Source: Ornithinicoccus sp045032955
GTDB lineage: Bacteria; Actinomycetota; Actinomycetes; Actinomycetales; Dermatophilaceae
Assembly (NCBI RefSeq): GCF_045032955.1
Contig: NZ_JBJFZU010000004.1
Coordinates: 124,001 to 188,000, forward strand
DNA: 64,000 nt
Direction of reading: 5' to 3'
The position numbers and the translations under genes were made by a program. Positions 32,913 through 41,104 of this stretch are shown here, in pieces (within the stretch, counting starts at the first letter, position 1; the number at the start of each line of letters is the position of its first letter). The notes beneath the pieces were generated by a model. The model ran no database searches, had not been told where the DNA came from, and saw nothing but the letters and a program-made list of their open reading frames with translations.

Positions 32913-34223
32913 ATGGCCACGTCGATCAAGACCGCGACCCACGCCCGCGCCGCCGGGTCCTCCACCGAGGAGGTCACGGACCGGGTCCGCGAGATCATCA
33001 CCGCCGTCCGGGAGCGAGGTGATGACGCCGTCCGGGAGTACTCGGAGAAGTTCGACCGCTGGAGCCCGCCGTCCTTCATCCTCGGCGAGGAGGAGATCTC
33101 CGCCATCGTCTCCGGGCTCCCGCAGCAGGTGCTCGACGACATCACCTTCGTGCAGACCCAGGTGCGCAACTTCGCCTCGGCCCAGCTGGCCACCATGTCC
33201 GAGCTCGAGGTCGAGACCATGCCCGGGGTCTTCCTCGGCCACCGGCACATCCCGGTGGAGGCAGCCGGGTCCTACATCCCCGGTGGTCGCTACCCGCTCA
33301 CCGCCTCGGCGCACATGACGATCGTGACGGCCAAGGTGGCCGGCGTGGATCACGTGACGGCGGCCACTCCCCCGATCCAGGGTGAGATCCCGCCGGCCAC
33401 CATCGCGGCCATGCACGCCGCCGGCGCCGACCAGATCCTGGTGCTGGGTGGGGTGCAGGCGGTGGCGGCGATGGCCCACGGCACCGAGACGATCCGCCCC
33501 GTGAACATGCTCGCGGGCCCGGGCAACGCCTTCGTGGCCGAGGCCAAGCGTCAGCTCTTCGGCCAGGTCGGCATCGACCTCTTCGCGGGTCCGACGGAGG
33601 TGCTCGTCGTCGCCGACGCGACGGCCGACCCCTTCACCGTCGCCGTCGACCTGCTCTCGCAGGCGGAGCACGGGCCGGACTCCCCCGCCGTCCTCATCAC
33701 CACCGACCGCGACCTGGCGGTGCAGGTGCAGGACCTCGTCGAGAAGATCCTGGTCGACATGCCCACCCGAGACGTGGCGGGCCCCGCATGGCGGGACCAC
33801 GGACGCATCGTGGTCGCCGACGACGAGGACGAGATGTGGGCCCTCGCGGACGCGGAGGCCTCCGAGCACGTCCAGATCCTCACCGCCGACCCGCGGCAGG
33901 CCCTGGACCGGATGCGCAACTTCGGCGCGCTGTTCCTGGGTGAGCAGACCTGCGTGTCCTACGGCGACAAGGTGATCGGCACCAACCACGTGCTCCCCAC
34001 CATGGGTGCCGCGCGGTACACCGGTGGCCTGTGGGTCGGCAAGTACCTCAAGACGGTCACCTACCAGGAGGTCCGTGACCCGGCCTCGAGCGCCGAGCTG
34101 GGCCGGATCTGCGGTCGCGCGTCGCGCGTCGAGCGGTTCGAGGGGCATGCCCGGTCGGGCGACATCCGCGCCTGGCGGCACGGCGGCGACCAGGTCGACT
34201 GGATCGACGCGGTCCGCCGATGA
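32913..34223 (+). CDS. Histidinol-dehydrogenase-family enzyme 1 (HpsN-like, non-histidine role)
   Basis: An NAD-dependent zinc dehydrogenase of 436 residues that by family would oxidise a primary alcohol to the carboxylate in two steps. Conserved HisD features are visible: AGSYIPGGRYPL, AGPGNAFVAEAKRQLFG, AGPTEVLVVAD, the metal-binding SQAEHGP, ASEHVQI with the catalytic Glu-His, and GTNHVLPTMGAARYTGG. No his gene is near; neighbours are an SDR and an aldolase, so histidine biosynthesis is very unlikely. Catabolic members such as sulfopropanediol dehydrogenase HpsN are the closest known type in role. ATG at 32913 has AAGGAAG. The stop overlaps the SDR start (ATGA). Confidence 0.88.
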   Translation: MATSIKTATHARAAGSSTEEVTDRVREIITAVRERGDDAVREYSEKFDRWSPPSFILGEEEISAIVSGLPQQVLDDITFVQTQVRNFASAQLATMSELEVETMPGVFLGHRHIPVEAAGSYIPGGRYPLTASAHMTIVTAKVAGVDHVTAATPPIQGEIPPATIAAMHAAGADQILVLGGVQAVAAMAHGTETIRPVNMLAGPGNAFVAEAKRQLFGQVGIDLFAGPTEVLVVADATADPFTVAVDLLSQAEHGPDSPAVLITTDRDLAVQVQDLVEKILVDMPTRDVAGPAWRDHGRIVVADDEDEMWALADAEASEHVQILTADPRQALDRMRNFGALFLGEQTCVSYGDKVIGTNHVLPTMGAARYTGGLWVGKYLKTVTYQEVRDPASSAELGRICGRASRVERFEGHARSGDIRAWRHGGDQVDWIDAVRR

Positions 34224-34999
34224 GCCCGGGGCCGGACCCGGCGTCCGACATGGCCGGCCGGACCGCGCTCGTCACCGGTGGTGGGACCGGCATCGGCCGG
34301 GTCATCACCGAGCACCTGGTGCGCCACGGGGTGCGGGTGGTGGTCGCCGGGAGGCGGGCCGAGCCGTTGGTCGCGCTGCAGGAGGCTCATCCCGGACAGG
34401 TGCGGGCCGAGGTGTGCGACGTCGCCGACGTGCAGGCGGTCGACGACCTGTCCCACCGGCTGGCGGACGAGGAGATCTCCGTCCTGGTGAACAACGCCGG
34501 CATCGGTGGTCCGGTGTCCCACCTGGTCGACATCGACCCGCGGGAGTGGGACGAGGTGATGGCGGTCAACGTGCGGGGGGTCTTCCTCGCCTGCCGAGCC
34601 TTCCTGCCCCCGATGATCGCCCGCGGCCGGGGTGACGTGGTCAACCTGGCCTCGGTCACCGGCAAACGACCGCTGGAGGGCCGCACGCCTTACTGCGCCT
34701 CGAAGATGGCCGTCCTGGGTCTGACGAGCACGCTGGCCTTCGAGGTCGGCCCCCGTGGGGTACGGGTCAACGCCCTGTCCCCCGGACCTGTCGAGGGCGA
34801 ACGGATGGACCGGAACTTCCGGCTCGAGGCCGAGCGGGTCGGTGGCTCCGAGGAGGAGGCCCGGAAACGTTTCGTCGACCGGGCCGCGTCCCGCCGGATG
34901 GTCACCCAGGACGAGGTGGCCGGCGCCGTCGTCGCCATCCTGCGTCTGACCGGGCTGAACGGGGCGGACGTGGACCTCTCCGCGGGGATGATCGCGTGA
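34220..34999 (+). CDS. Short-chain dehydrogenase/reductase
   Basis: A classical SDR of 259 residues. NAD(P)-binding motif LVTGGGTGIGRVI near residue 16, NNAGIGG, and catalytic Ser in NLASVTG with YCASK giving Tyr and Lys. After these, VNALSPGPVEGERMDRNF covers the substrate loop. GRR after the second beta-strand (VVVAGRRAE) suggests a preference for NADP, though this is not decisive. It is translationally coupled to the hisD-like gene before it and the aldolase gene after it (ATGA and GTGA overlaps), so the three proteins act in one pathway, probably oxidising or reducing a secondary hydroxyl of the substrate before cleavage. Confidence 0.9.
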   Translation: MSPGPDPASDMAGRTALVTGGGTGIGRVITEHLVRHGVRVVVAGRRAEPLVALQEAHPGQVRAEVCDVADVQAVDDLSHRLADEEISVLVNNAGIGGPVSHLVDIDPREWDEVMAVNVRGVFLACRAFLPPMIARGRGDVVNLASVTGKRPLEGRTPYCASKMAVLGLTSTLAFEVGPRGVRVNALSPGPVEGERMDRNFRLEAERVGGSEEEARKRFVDRAASRRMVTQDEVAGAVVAILRLTGLNGADVDLSAGMIA

Positions 35000-35739
35000 G
35001 GGCGTTGCTGCGCGAGGGCCGACCGCTCGTCGGGGGTCTGGTCAGGATGCCCGCCGAGGAGCTGGTCGAGATGCTCGCCGTGGCGGGGCACGACTTCGTC
35101 CTGATCGACTGCGAGCACGGGCCTGCTGACCTCGGCGCGCTGCGGCACCACATCGCCCTCGCTGACGCCCACGGTATGCCGGTCCTGGTCCGCCCCGGCG
35201 AGCGGGAGCCGACCTTCGTCCAGAGGGCGCTGGACCAGGGTGCGGCGGGCATCGTGGCCCCCCACATCGACGACGCCGGGGCCGCCGAGGAGCTGGTGCA
35301 GTGGTGTCGCTACCCCCCGCACGGACGACGCGGCTTCGCCACCTACACCCGGACCGGCCGCTTCGGTGAGGTCTCCCCCGAGCAGCACGAGCACGCGGCC
35401 CAGGACACCCTGGTCATCGCCATGATCGAGTCACCGCACGGGGTCGACGCCGCGCACGCCATCCTGGACGTGCCGGGGATCGACGGGTACCTGGTCGGCA
35501 CCGGCGACCTGTCGCAGACCCTGCGGGCGGTGGGCGGCGACCACCCCCGCCTCGAGCAGTGCCTGGAGTCCGTGCATACCGAGGGGGTGGCGTCCGACTC
35601 GCTCCGCTGCGACATCGTCTCCACCGTCGAGCAGGCCGAGCTCGCGGCCCGACAGGGCGCCCACCTAGTCGTCTACAACGTGGCATCCGTGCTGATGGGC
35701 ACGTTGCGGGACATCCGAGCGGTCCCGGGCACCCGTTAG
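34996..35739 (+). CDS. HpcH/HpaI-family aldolase
   Basis: A class II (metal-dependent) aldolase of 247 residues. Family motifs are GHDFVLIDCEHGP, RPGEREPTFVQRALDQGA, the loop YPPHGRRGF, and the metal ligands Glu in VIAMIESPHG and Asp in GTGDLSQT. HpaI-type enzymes split 2-keto-3-deoxy or 4-hydroxy-2-oxo acids into pyruvate and an aldehyde. This suggests that the pathway ends in retro-aldol cleavage. GTG at 34996 is fixed by the GTGA overlap with the SDR. Its end overlaps the convergent alpha/beta hydrolase gene by 4 bp, so two arms of the cluster meet here. Confidence 0.9.
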   Translation: MRALLREGRPLVGGLVRMPAEELVEMLAVAGHDFVLIDCEHGPADLGALRHHIALADAHGMPVLVRPGEREPTFVQRALDQGAAGIVAPHIDDAGAAEELVQWCRYPPHGRRGFATYTRTGRFGEVSPEQHEHAAQDTLVIAMIESPHGVDAAHAILDVPGIDGYLVGTGDLSQTLRAVGGDHPRLEQCLESVHTEGVASDSLRCDIVSTVEQAELAARQGAHLVVYNVASVLMGTLRDIRAVPGTR

Positions 35740-36458
35740 CCCTGCGTGTCGACGCGGTCGTGGTCGACGTCGAGGCCGAGCCAGGCCCGGAGCTCACCGG
35801 CCACCCGCGCCCCCCGCTCCAGCGGGCTGAGGTGGCCGGTCCGCTCCAGCAGCACCAGACGTGAGCCGGGGACCAACCGGGCGATCTCCCGGTGCGAGGA
35901 CGGTGGGCAGAGGGCGTCCTCGCGTCCGGCCAGCACCAGCGTCGGGACGGTGACGCGGCCCAGGCCGGGCCGTTCGTCGACCCGGGTCGCCTGCAGGCGG
36001 AGCTGTGCCGCGAGCAGCTGCTCCCCGAGGGTGTCCCCCATCCGCACCGTCGCCTCCCGGACGGACCGGCTCGCGCCCTCGTGCAGCAGCACCGGGAGGA
36101 GGTCCCGCTGGACGTCGGCGGCGCTCGCCCCCGCCTCCAGGCGGTGCAGCAGCGAGCTCCACCCCTGCCGCTGGCTGTCCGTGGGCGCCTTGGCGTTGGT
36201 GTCCAGCAGCGCCAGCCGCTCCACCCGCTCGGGCGCCCGGCGGGTGAGGGCCATCGCCACGATGCCGCCCAGGCTGAGCCCGGCCAGGGCGAAGCGTGGC
36301 GGGAGCCGGGTGAGCAGGTCCTCGACGCAGGCGTCGAGGTCAGGCTCGACCAGCTCGCCGTGCACGACCTGCACCTCCGGCAACGCCGGGACCACCTCCT
36401 GCCAGAGCTGCTCGGTGCAGTTCATCCCCGGCAGCAGCACGAGGGGCGGCGGCGCCAC
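35736..36458 (-). CDS. Alpha/beta hydrolase (esterase/lactonase-like)
   Basis: A cytoplasmic hydrolase of 240 residues with nucleophile Ser62 in AGLSLGGIVA, acid in LVLAGREDALCP and His in LLERTGHLSPLE. The compact size is that of 3-oxoadipate enol-lactonase and related esterases. It lies 6 bp after the MalG-type permease gene and is thus the last gene of the leftward importer unit, so it probably hydrolyses the imported compound or a lactone formed from it. The start ATG at 36458 gives the normal N-terminal beta-strand (PPLVLLPGMNCTE). The substrate is unknown. Confidence 0.85.
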   Translation of the reverse strand: MAPPPLVLLPGMNCTEQLWQEVVPALPEVQVVHGELVEPDLDACVEDLLTRLPPRFALAGLSLGGIVAMALTRRAPERVERLALLDTNAKAPTDSQRQGWSSLLHRLEAGASAADVQRDLLPVLLHEGASRSVREATVRMGDTLGEQLLAAQLRLQATRVDERPGLGRVTVPTLVLAGREDALCPPSSHREIARLVPGSRLVLLERTGHLSPLERGARVAGELRAWLGLDVDHDRVDTQG

Positions 36459-36464
36459 CGAGCC

Positions 36465-37337
36465 TCAGCCCTTGACGGAGCCGGCGTTGAGTCCGGCCAC
36501 CATGTACTTCTGGGCGACCAGCGCGAAGGCGATGACCGGCAACGTCAGGATGATGGAGGCCGCCCCCGCCTGTTGCAGCATCGGCAGGTTCTGACCCAGC
36601 TGTGAGGCGATGAAGACGGGCACGGTCCTGGCGTCGACGTTCGTCAGGACGACGGCCGTCAGGTACTCCTGGAACGCGAAGAGGAACATGAAGATGCCTG
36701 CGGTGATGATGCCCGGGCCCATGAGCGGGATCATGATCCTGGTCAGGATCTGCAGTCGTGTGCAGCCGTCCATCATGGCGGCCTCGTCGAGGGTGGGCGA
36801 GATCTCGGCGAAGAAGTTGCGCAGCAGCCAGATCGAGAACGGTTGGTTGATCGCCACCAGGGCCGCCCCGAGCGCCCACTTCGTGTCGTAGACACCGAGG
36901 GAGATCGAGATCTCGTACATCGGCAGCACCACCGAGAAGCGGGGTAGCGCACGGAAGACCAGCGCGAGGACCAGCAGGGCGGCCGAGACCCACCCCGGTG
37001 CCCGGGACAGGGCATACGCCGCAGGGAGCCCGATCACCAGCGCCACGAACGTCGAGCCGACCGCGACGATGACCGTGTTCATCAGGTCCCGGTAGAAGTT
37101 CGTCGTCTGCCACAGGTCGACGAAGGCGTCGAAGGTGGGCGTCCAGGCGAAGACCGGCGGGTCGAGGAAGGCGACGTTGGTGGGCTTGCTGACGGCGAGC
37201 ATCGTCCAGATGACCGGTGACAGCATGATCACGCAGACGGCCAAGAGGAACAGGCCGACGAGGATCCTCCGGCCCCGCGTGGAATCTGCCGGCTCCGCGG
37301 TGCGGGTCGCCTCCGGGGCAACGGTGTCGGTGCTCAT
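36465..37337 (-). CDS. CUT1 ABC transporter permease, MalG type
   Basis: Membrane subunit of 290 residues, six transmembrane segments. The EAA loop reads LDEAAMMDGCTRLQILTRIM, preceded by NQPFSIWLLRNFFAEISP, and the C-terminus has a typical VAGLNAGSVKG ending. ATG at 37337 overlaps the stop of the partner permease (ATGA). With the MalF-type subunit and binding protein upstream it forms an importer for a carbohydrate-like compound. No ATPase gene is nearby. Confidence 0.9.
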   Translation of the reverse strand: MSTDTVAPEATRTAEPADSTRGRRILVGLFLLAVCVIMLSPVIWTMLAVSKPTNVAFLDPPVFAWTPTFDAFVDLWQTTNFYRDLMNTVIVAVGSTFVALVIGLPAAYALSRAPGWVSAALLVLALVFRALPRFSVVLPMYEISISLGVYDTKWALGAALVAINQPFSIWLLRNFFAEISPTLDEAAMMDGCTRLQILTRIMIPLMGPGIITAGIFMFLFAFQEYLTAVVLTNVDARTVPVFIASQLGQNLPMLQQAGAASIILTLPVIAFALVAQKYMVAGLNAGSVKG

Positions 37338-38203
37338 CGGCGCGATCCTTCCTTGGCGACGTCACGGATGAACGGGATGAGGAGGACGAAGATGATCACG
37401 ATCAGGAGCAGGTTGATGGCGCTACCCAGACCCAGCTGTTGTCCCCCGTCCCGGAAGGCCATGTTGTAGATGTAGAGCATGACCGACTCGTTGCCGATCT
37501 GGACGGCCTGCGGCGACAGCGGGATGAGCTGGTCGAAAACCCGCAGCACGTCCATGATGACGATCAGCGAGACGAAGCCCAGGACCCCGCGCAGGCTGGG
37601 GATGATGACGTGCCAGTGGATCTGGGGCTTGCTGGCCCCGTCCACCCGGGCGGCCTCCATCATCTCCTTCGAGATGCCTTGCAGTCCGGCCATGATCACC
37701 AGCATCGCGAAGGGCAGCATGCCCCAGATGACGGCCAGCGCCAGGAGCACCCGGTTCGGCCAGACGTCGGTGTACCAGAGCACCGACCACCCGAGCGTCT
37801 CCCGGACCAGGAAGTTGACGATGCCGCCGAAGTTCCGGTCGAAGAGCCAGCCGAACATCGTCGCGCCGATGACCTGGGGGATGACGTAGGACACGAGCAG
37901 GATGCCCAGGACCAGGGGCCGCGACTTCCTCAGGTCGTTGACCGCGATCGCCAGCACGTAGCCGCCGATGACGACCACGACGAAGACGCTCAGGGTCAGG
38001 CCGACCGTGAAGCCCACGGACCGGAGGAACCTCTCGTCGGTGAGCGCCTGGGTGTAGTTGCTCAGGCCGACGTACTCGCCCGGGGTGCCGTACGTCACCC
38101 GCTGCAGGCTCCACTGCAGGGTGCGGACCAGCGGGAGGGCCAGGAGTCCGATCATCACGACCAGGCTCGGGGCCAGCAGCATCCAGTACTCGCGTCGCCT
38201 CAT
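37334..38203 (-). CDS. CUT1 ABC transporter permease, MalF type
   Basis: Membrane subunit of 289 residues, six transmembrane segments, with EAA loop MEAARVDGASKPQIHWHVII. The first membrane helix (YWMLLAPSLVVMIGLLALPL) and VIPQVIGATMFGWLFDRNFG are typical of the family. It lies 31 bp after the binding-protein gene and is coupled to the MalG-type gene. The ribosome-binding site is weak, so translation may depend on the upstream gene. Confidence 0.9.
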   Translation of the reverse strand: MRRREYWMLLAPSLVVMIGLLALPLVRTLQWSLQRVTYGTPGEYVGLSNYTQALTDERFLRSVGFTVGLTLSVFVVVVIGGYVLAIAVNDLRKSRPLVLGILLVSYVIPQVIGATMFGWLFDRNFGGIVNFLVRETLGWSVLWYTDVWPNRVLLALAVIWGMLPFAMLVIMAGLQGISKEMMEAARVDGASKPQIHWHVIIPSLRGVLGFVSLIVIMDVLRVFDQLIPLSPQAVQIGNESVMLYIYNMAFRDGGQQLGLGSAINLLLIVIIFVLLIPFIRDVAKEGSRR

Positions 38204-38234
38204 TGCAAGCCGATCTACTCGATGGACGAGGAGG

Positions 38235-39551
38235 TCAGTCCTCGTAGGTCGCCATGATGTCGTCGGCAGCGGCCTGCATCTCCTGCAGGCCCTGGTCGAT
38301 CTCCTTGTCCTCCAGGAAGACCTCGGCCACGATCGGCGTCACCGCGTTCGTCACCTCCGCGGTCCAGGGGTATGCCTCGGACGGCGGGACGTTGGCCATC
38401 GTCTCGTTGGCGGCCACCGCGTAGGGGCTGGTGTCCTCGGTGACCATGCCCTCGCGTGCCGGGTATGCCGCGGGGACGGCCTCCTGGGAGGCCTCCTCGG
38501 TGACGGATGAGGCGATCATCTGGAAGAGGGAGTCGGCGTCGAAGGCCGCGTTCTCCGGGATGGACCATCCGTCCACGGACAGTGACGCGAAGGCGGCCCC
38601 GCCGTCCAGGACCGCGGGCGGTGCCGCGAAGGCGAAGTCCGAGGCCAGGTCGGTGTTGTCCTCCATCGTCAGGTCGTTGACCCGGCCCGAGAACATGACC
38701 GCGATGGCCGCGCTGCCGTTGTACATCTGCTGCTGGACGGCCGGCTGGTCGAAGGTGGTGACCTGGGGGTCCATGTACGGCTTGAGCGAGATGAGCTCCT
38801 CGAAGGCCTGGGCGGCCTCGGGGCTGTCGAAGTTCGCGGTCATCTCCTCGGGGTCCGTGAGGTCCACGCCGAGGCTGCCCAGCGCCATGTCGTAGGCCGT
38901 GGCCAGGTCCGCGCTGGCCAGCAGCGGCATGGCCAGCGGGTACTCGATGTCTCCCTCGTCCTGGATGGCCTGCGCGACGGTGCGCAGCTCCTCGAAGGTG
39001 GTGGGCGCCTCGAGACCGAGGTCCTCGAAGACGTCCGAGCGGAACGCCATGACGTGCATCTGTGCCTGCATCGGCAGGCCGTAGAGCTCGCCCTCGTAGG
39101 ACATCGCGTCGAGCATGGGCTGGCTGAGCTCGTCCAACCCGTACTGCTCGGAGTGCTCGTCCACGAAGTCGCTCAGCGACATGATCGACCCTTCGGCGGC
39201 GAACTGGGGGATGACGAAGCTGTAGGTCTCGATGATGTCGTAGGTGCCGCTGTCGCCGGCCAGCGTCGCGGTGGTCCGCTGCACCTGACCGCCGAAGTCG
39301 ATGGGGGCGTGACGCAGGGTGATGTTGTCCTGGGTGCAGCTGTTCACCATCGTGTTGGTGAAGGGGTCGATCGCCGAGGAGTTGTAGGCCAGCACCTCGA
39401 TCGTGGTGGCCGAGTCCGGCTGCGGGACGTCGCACTCGACCGTGGGTGCGTCTGCCCCGGGGGATCGCGACCCGGCCCCACAGGCTGTCAGGACCAGGGC
39501 GGCCGAGGCCCCCAGGACGATCGCACGAGCCTTCGGAGAGCTGGTGATCAT
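38235..39551 (-). CDS. CUT1 solute-binding lipoprotein of the hisD-like cluster
   Basis: A 438-residue extracellular binding protein with signal peptide and lipobox ALVLTACGAG. The mature part has the usual two-lobe layout of CUT1 binding proteins (GTYDIIETYSFVIPQFAAEG, YEGELYGLPMQAQMHVMAF, FEDLGLEAPTTFEELRTVA). The hinge motif YGLPMQ corresponds to the YGLP block of sugar-binding proteins. ATG at 39551 follows AGGAG. It lies 36 bp after the second hisD-like gene. Substrate: not assignable, but expected to be a polyol or sugar-acid-like molecule handled by the surrounding dehydrogenases. Confidence 0.88.
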   Translation of the reverse strand: MITSSPKARAIVLGASAALVLTACGAGSRSPGADAPTVECDVPQPDSATTIEVLAYNSSAIDPFTNTMVNSCTQDNITLRHAPIDFGGQVQRTTATLAGDSGTYDIIETYSFVIPQFAAEGSIMSLSDFVDEHSEQYGLDELSQPMLDAMSYEGELYGLPMQAQMHVMAFRSDVFEDLGLEAPTTFEELRTVAQAIQDEGDIEYPLAMPLLASADLATAYDMALGSLGVDLTDPEEMTANFDSPEAAQAFEELISLKPYMDPQVTTFDQPAVQQQMYNGSAAIAVMFSGRVNDLTMEDNTDLASDFAFAAPPAVLDGGAAFASLSVDGWSIPENAAFDADSLFQMIASSVTEEASQEAVPAAYPAREGMVTEDTSPYAVAANETMANVPPSEAYPWTAEVTNAVTPIVAEVFLEDKEIDQGLQEMQAAADDIMATYED

Positions 39552-39587
39552 GGTGTGCTCCTTTGCAGAATCATGGTGGGCGCTTCC

Positions 39588-40910
39588 TCAGGCCTCGTTG
39601 ACGAGGCGTAGCCGAAGCAGTGCGGTGTCGCGGTGAGCCTGCATCTCCTCGAAGTCGGAGATGGTGACGACGTCCTCCGCCTGGCTCGCGGTGGACTCCT
39701 TGGTGGCACGCTGGTAGGTGAGGCACTTGAGGAAGCCTGCGACGGACAGGCCTCCGGTGAACCGGGCGTTGCGCCCGGTGGGCAGCACGTGGTTGGTGCC
39801 GGACATGCCCTTGTCCGCGTACGCCACCGTGGACCACGGACCGAGGAAGAGGGACCCGTAGCTGGTCAGGTTCCGCGTGTACCAGTCCAGGTCCTCGGCC
39901 AGCACCTCCAGGTGCTCCGGCGCCAACAGGTTCATCAGCTCGACCGCCGCCTCCCTATCGTCCGCCAGGTAGACGGATCCGTGGTCCCGCCACGCCGGAC
40001 CCGCGACCTCACGCGTGGACAGGCCGGCGAGCTGACGCTCGATCTCGGCCTCGACCTCGTGGGCGATGCGTGAGGAGGTGGTCACCAGACACGCCGGGGA
40101 GGTGGGCCCGTGCTCGGCCTGGCCGAGGAGGTCCGCCGCGACCATCTCGGTGCTCGCGCTGTCGTCGGCGATGACCGCGACCTCGGAGGGCCCGGCCAGC
40201 ACGTCGATGCCGACCCGCCCGAAGAGCTGACGCTTGGCCTCCGCGACGTAGGCGTTGCCCGCCCCGACGATCATGTCGGCGGGGGGTGCGTCGAGCAGGC
40301 CGAACGCCATCGAGGCCAGCGCCTGCACGCCGCCGAGGGCGTAGACCGACTCCGCACCGGAGACGTGAGCCGCGTAGAGGACGGCCGGGTGGGGGCGTCC
40401 GTCCCGGCTGGGTGGGGTGCAGCTGACCAGGTTGGGCACCCCGGCGACACCCGCCACCCCCACGGTCATGAAGGCGCTCGCGAGGAGCGGGAACCGGCCC
40501 GCCGGCAGGTAGGTCCCGACGCTCTCGACGGGGACGTACCGCTGTCCGCACACCACGCCGGGGATGACCTCGTCCTCGAAGTCGACGAGGCGTTCGCGCT
40601 GCATCTGCGCGAAGCGACGTGTGCGCTCGGCGCCGGTGCGGAGCGAGGCGCAGAGATCGGCAGGCAGCTCGGACTCCGCGCGAGCCATCTCCTCCGGACC
40701 GACGACGAAGTCGTCCCCGGTGTAGCCGTCCAGGTCACGGGCATACCGTCTGACTGCGGTCAGCCCCTCCTTCTCGATGCTGAGCAGCATCTCCGAGACG
40801 ACAGCCGCGACCCTGGGGTCGGACTGGGCGGACTGGTCCCGCGTGGTCGGTTGCTTGACGGCGACCACCCGGTCCCCGAGGACTGCCTTGTCCGCTTCGC
40901 TCATGTGCAT
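39588..40910 (-). CDS. Histidinol-dehydrogenase-family enzyme 2
   Basis: A second NAD-dependent dehydrogenase of the HisD family, about 440 residues, clearly different in sequence from the one at 32913. It has VGTYLPAGRFPLLASAFM, AGNAYVAEAKRQLFG, AGPSEVAVIADD, LGQAEHGP with metal ligands, APEHLEVL with the catalytic Glu-His, and GTNHVLPTGRNARFTGG. It is the first gene of the leftward importer unit. The start is unclear: ATGs exist at 40916, 40910 and 40904 and none has a Shine-Dalgarno sequence. TAATGT (complement of 40917-40922) ends 6 nt before the ATG at 40910, favouring a leaderless start there, with the operator lying over the start. Confidence 0.85.
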   Translation of the reverse strand: MHMSEADKAVLGDRVVAVKQPTTRDQSAQSDPRVAAVVSEMLLSIEKEGLTAVRRYARDLDGYTGDDFVVGPEEMARAESELPADLCASLRTGAERTRRFAQMQRERLVDFEDEVIPGVVCGQRYVPVESVGTYLPAGRFPLLASAFMTVGVAGVAGVPNLVSCTPPSRDGRPHPAVLYAAHVSGAESVYALGGVQALASMAFGLLDAPPADMIVGAGNAYVAEAKRQLFGRVGIDVLAGPSEVAVIADDSASTEMVAADLLGQAEHGPTSPACLVTTSSRIAHEVEAEIERQLAGLSTREVAGPAWRDHGSVYLADDREAAVELMNLLAPEHLEVLAEDLDWYTRNLTSYGSLFLGPWSTVAYADKGMSGTNHVLPTGRNARFTGGLSVAGFLKCLTYQRATKESTASQAEDVVTISDFEEMQAHRDTALLRLRLVNEA

Positions 40911-40919
40911 ACGCATACA
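40905..40919. promoter_or_regulatory. LacI-type operator 3 of the hisD-like cluster
   Basis: GTGCATACGCATACA lies at the 5' end of the second hisD-like gene, touching a -10-like TAATGT (complement of 40917-40922); TTGCGC (complement of 40939-40944) is a possible -35 box with 16-bp spacing. It differs from operator 2 mainly by one base in the centre-right half (CGC for CGT). Its presence ties the importer unit to the same repressor as the other two units. Confidence 0.65.
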
Positions 40920-41104
40920 TTACAGGTCGATCGTCGCTGCGCAAGTGGTGAGATCTTCCGTCAATCTGATCCTCTCGCCAGCGGCGTAGAGTCTGCCAGC
41001 ACGCCGGACATAACTGCCGGAGCCAGAGTATGCGGATGTTCGCCGAAGGCCGGGGGCGCCCGCACATCGCCGCCGCGACACCGCGTTGCCGCCTCGCTGC
41101 CGGG

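Noticed and set aside
32913..40910. HisD-family genes as histidine biosynthesis genes
   Set aside because: No other his gene is near, two diverged copies occur with an importer, aldolase, SDR and LacI regulator, and both units share a catabolic-type operator.
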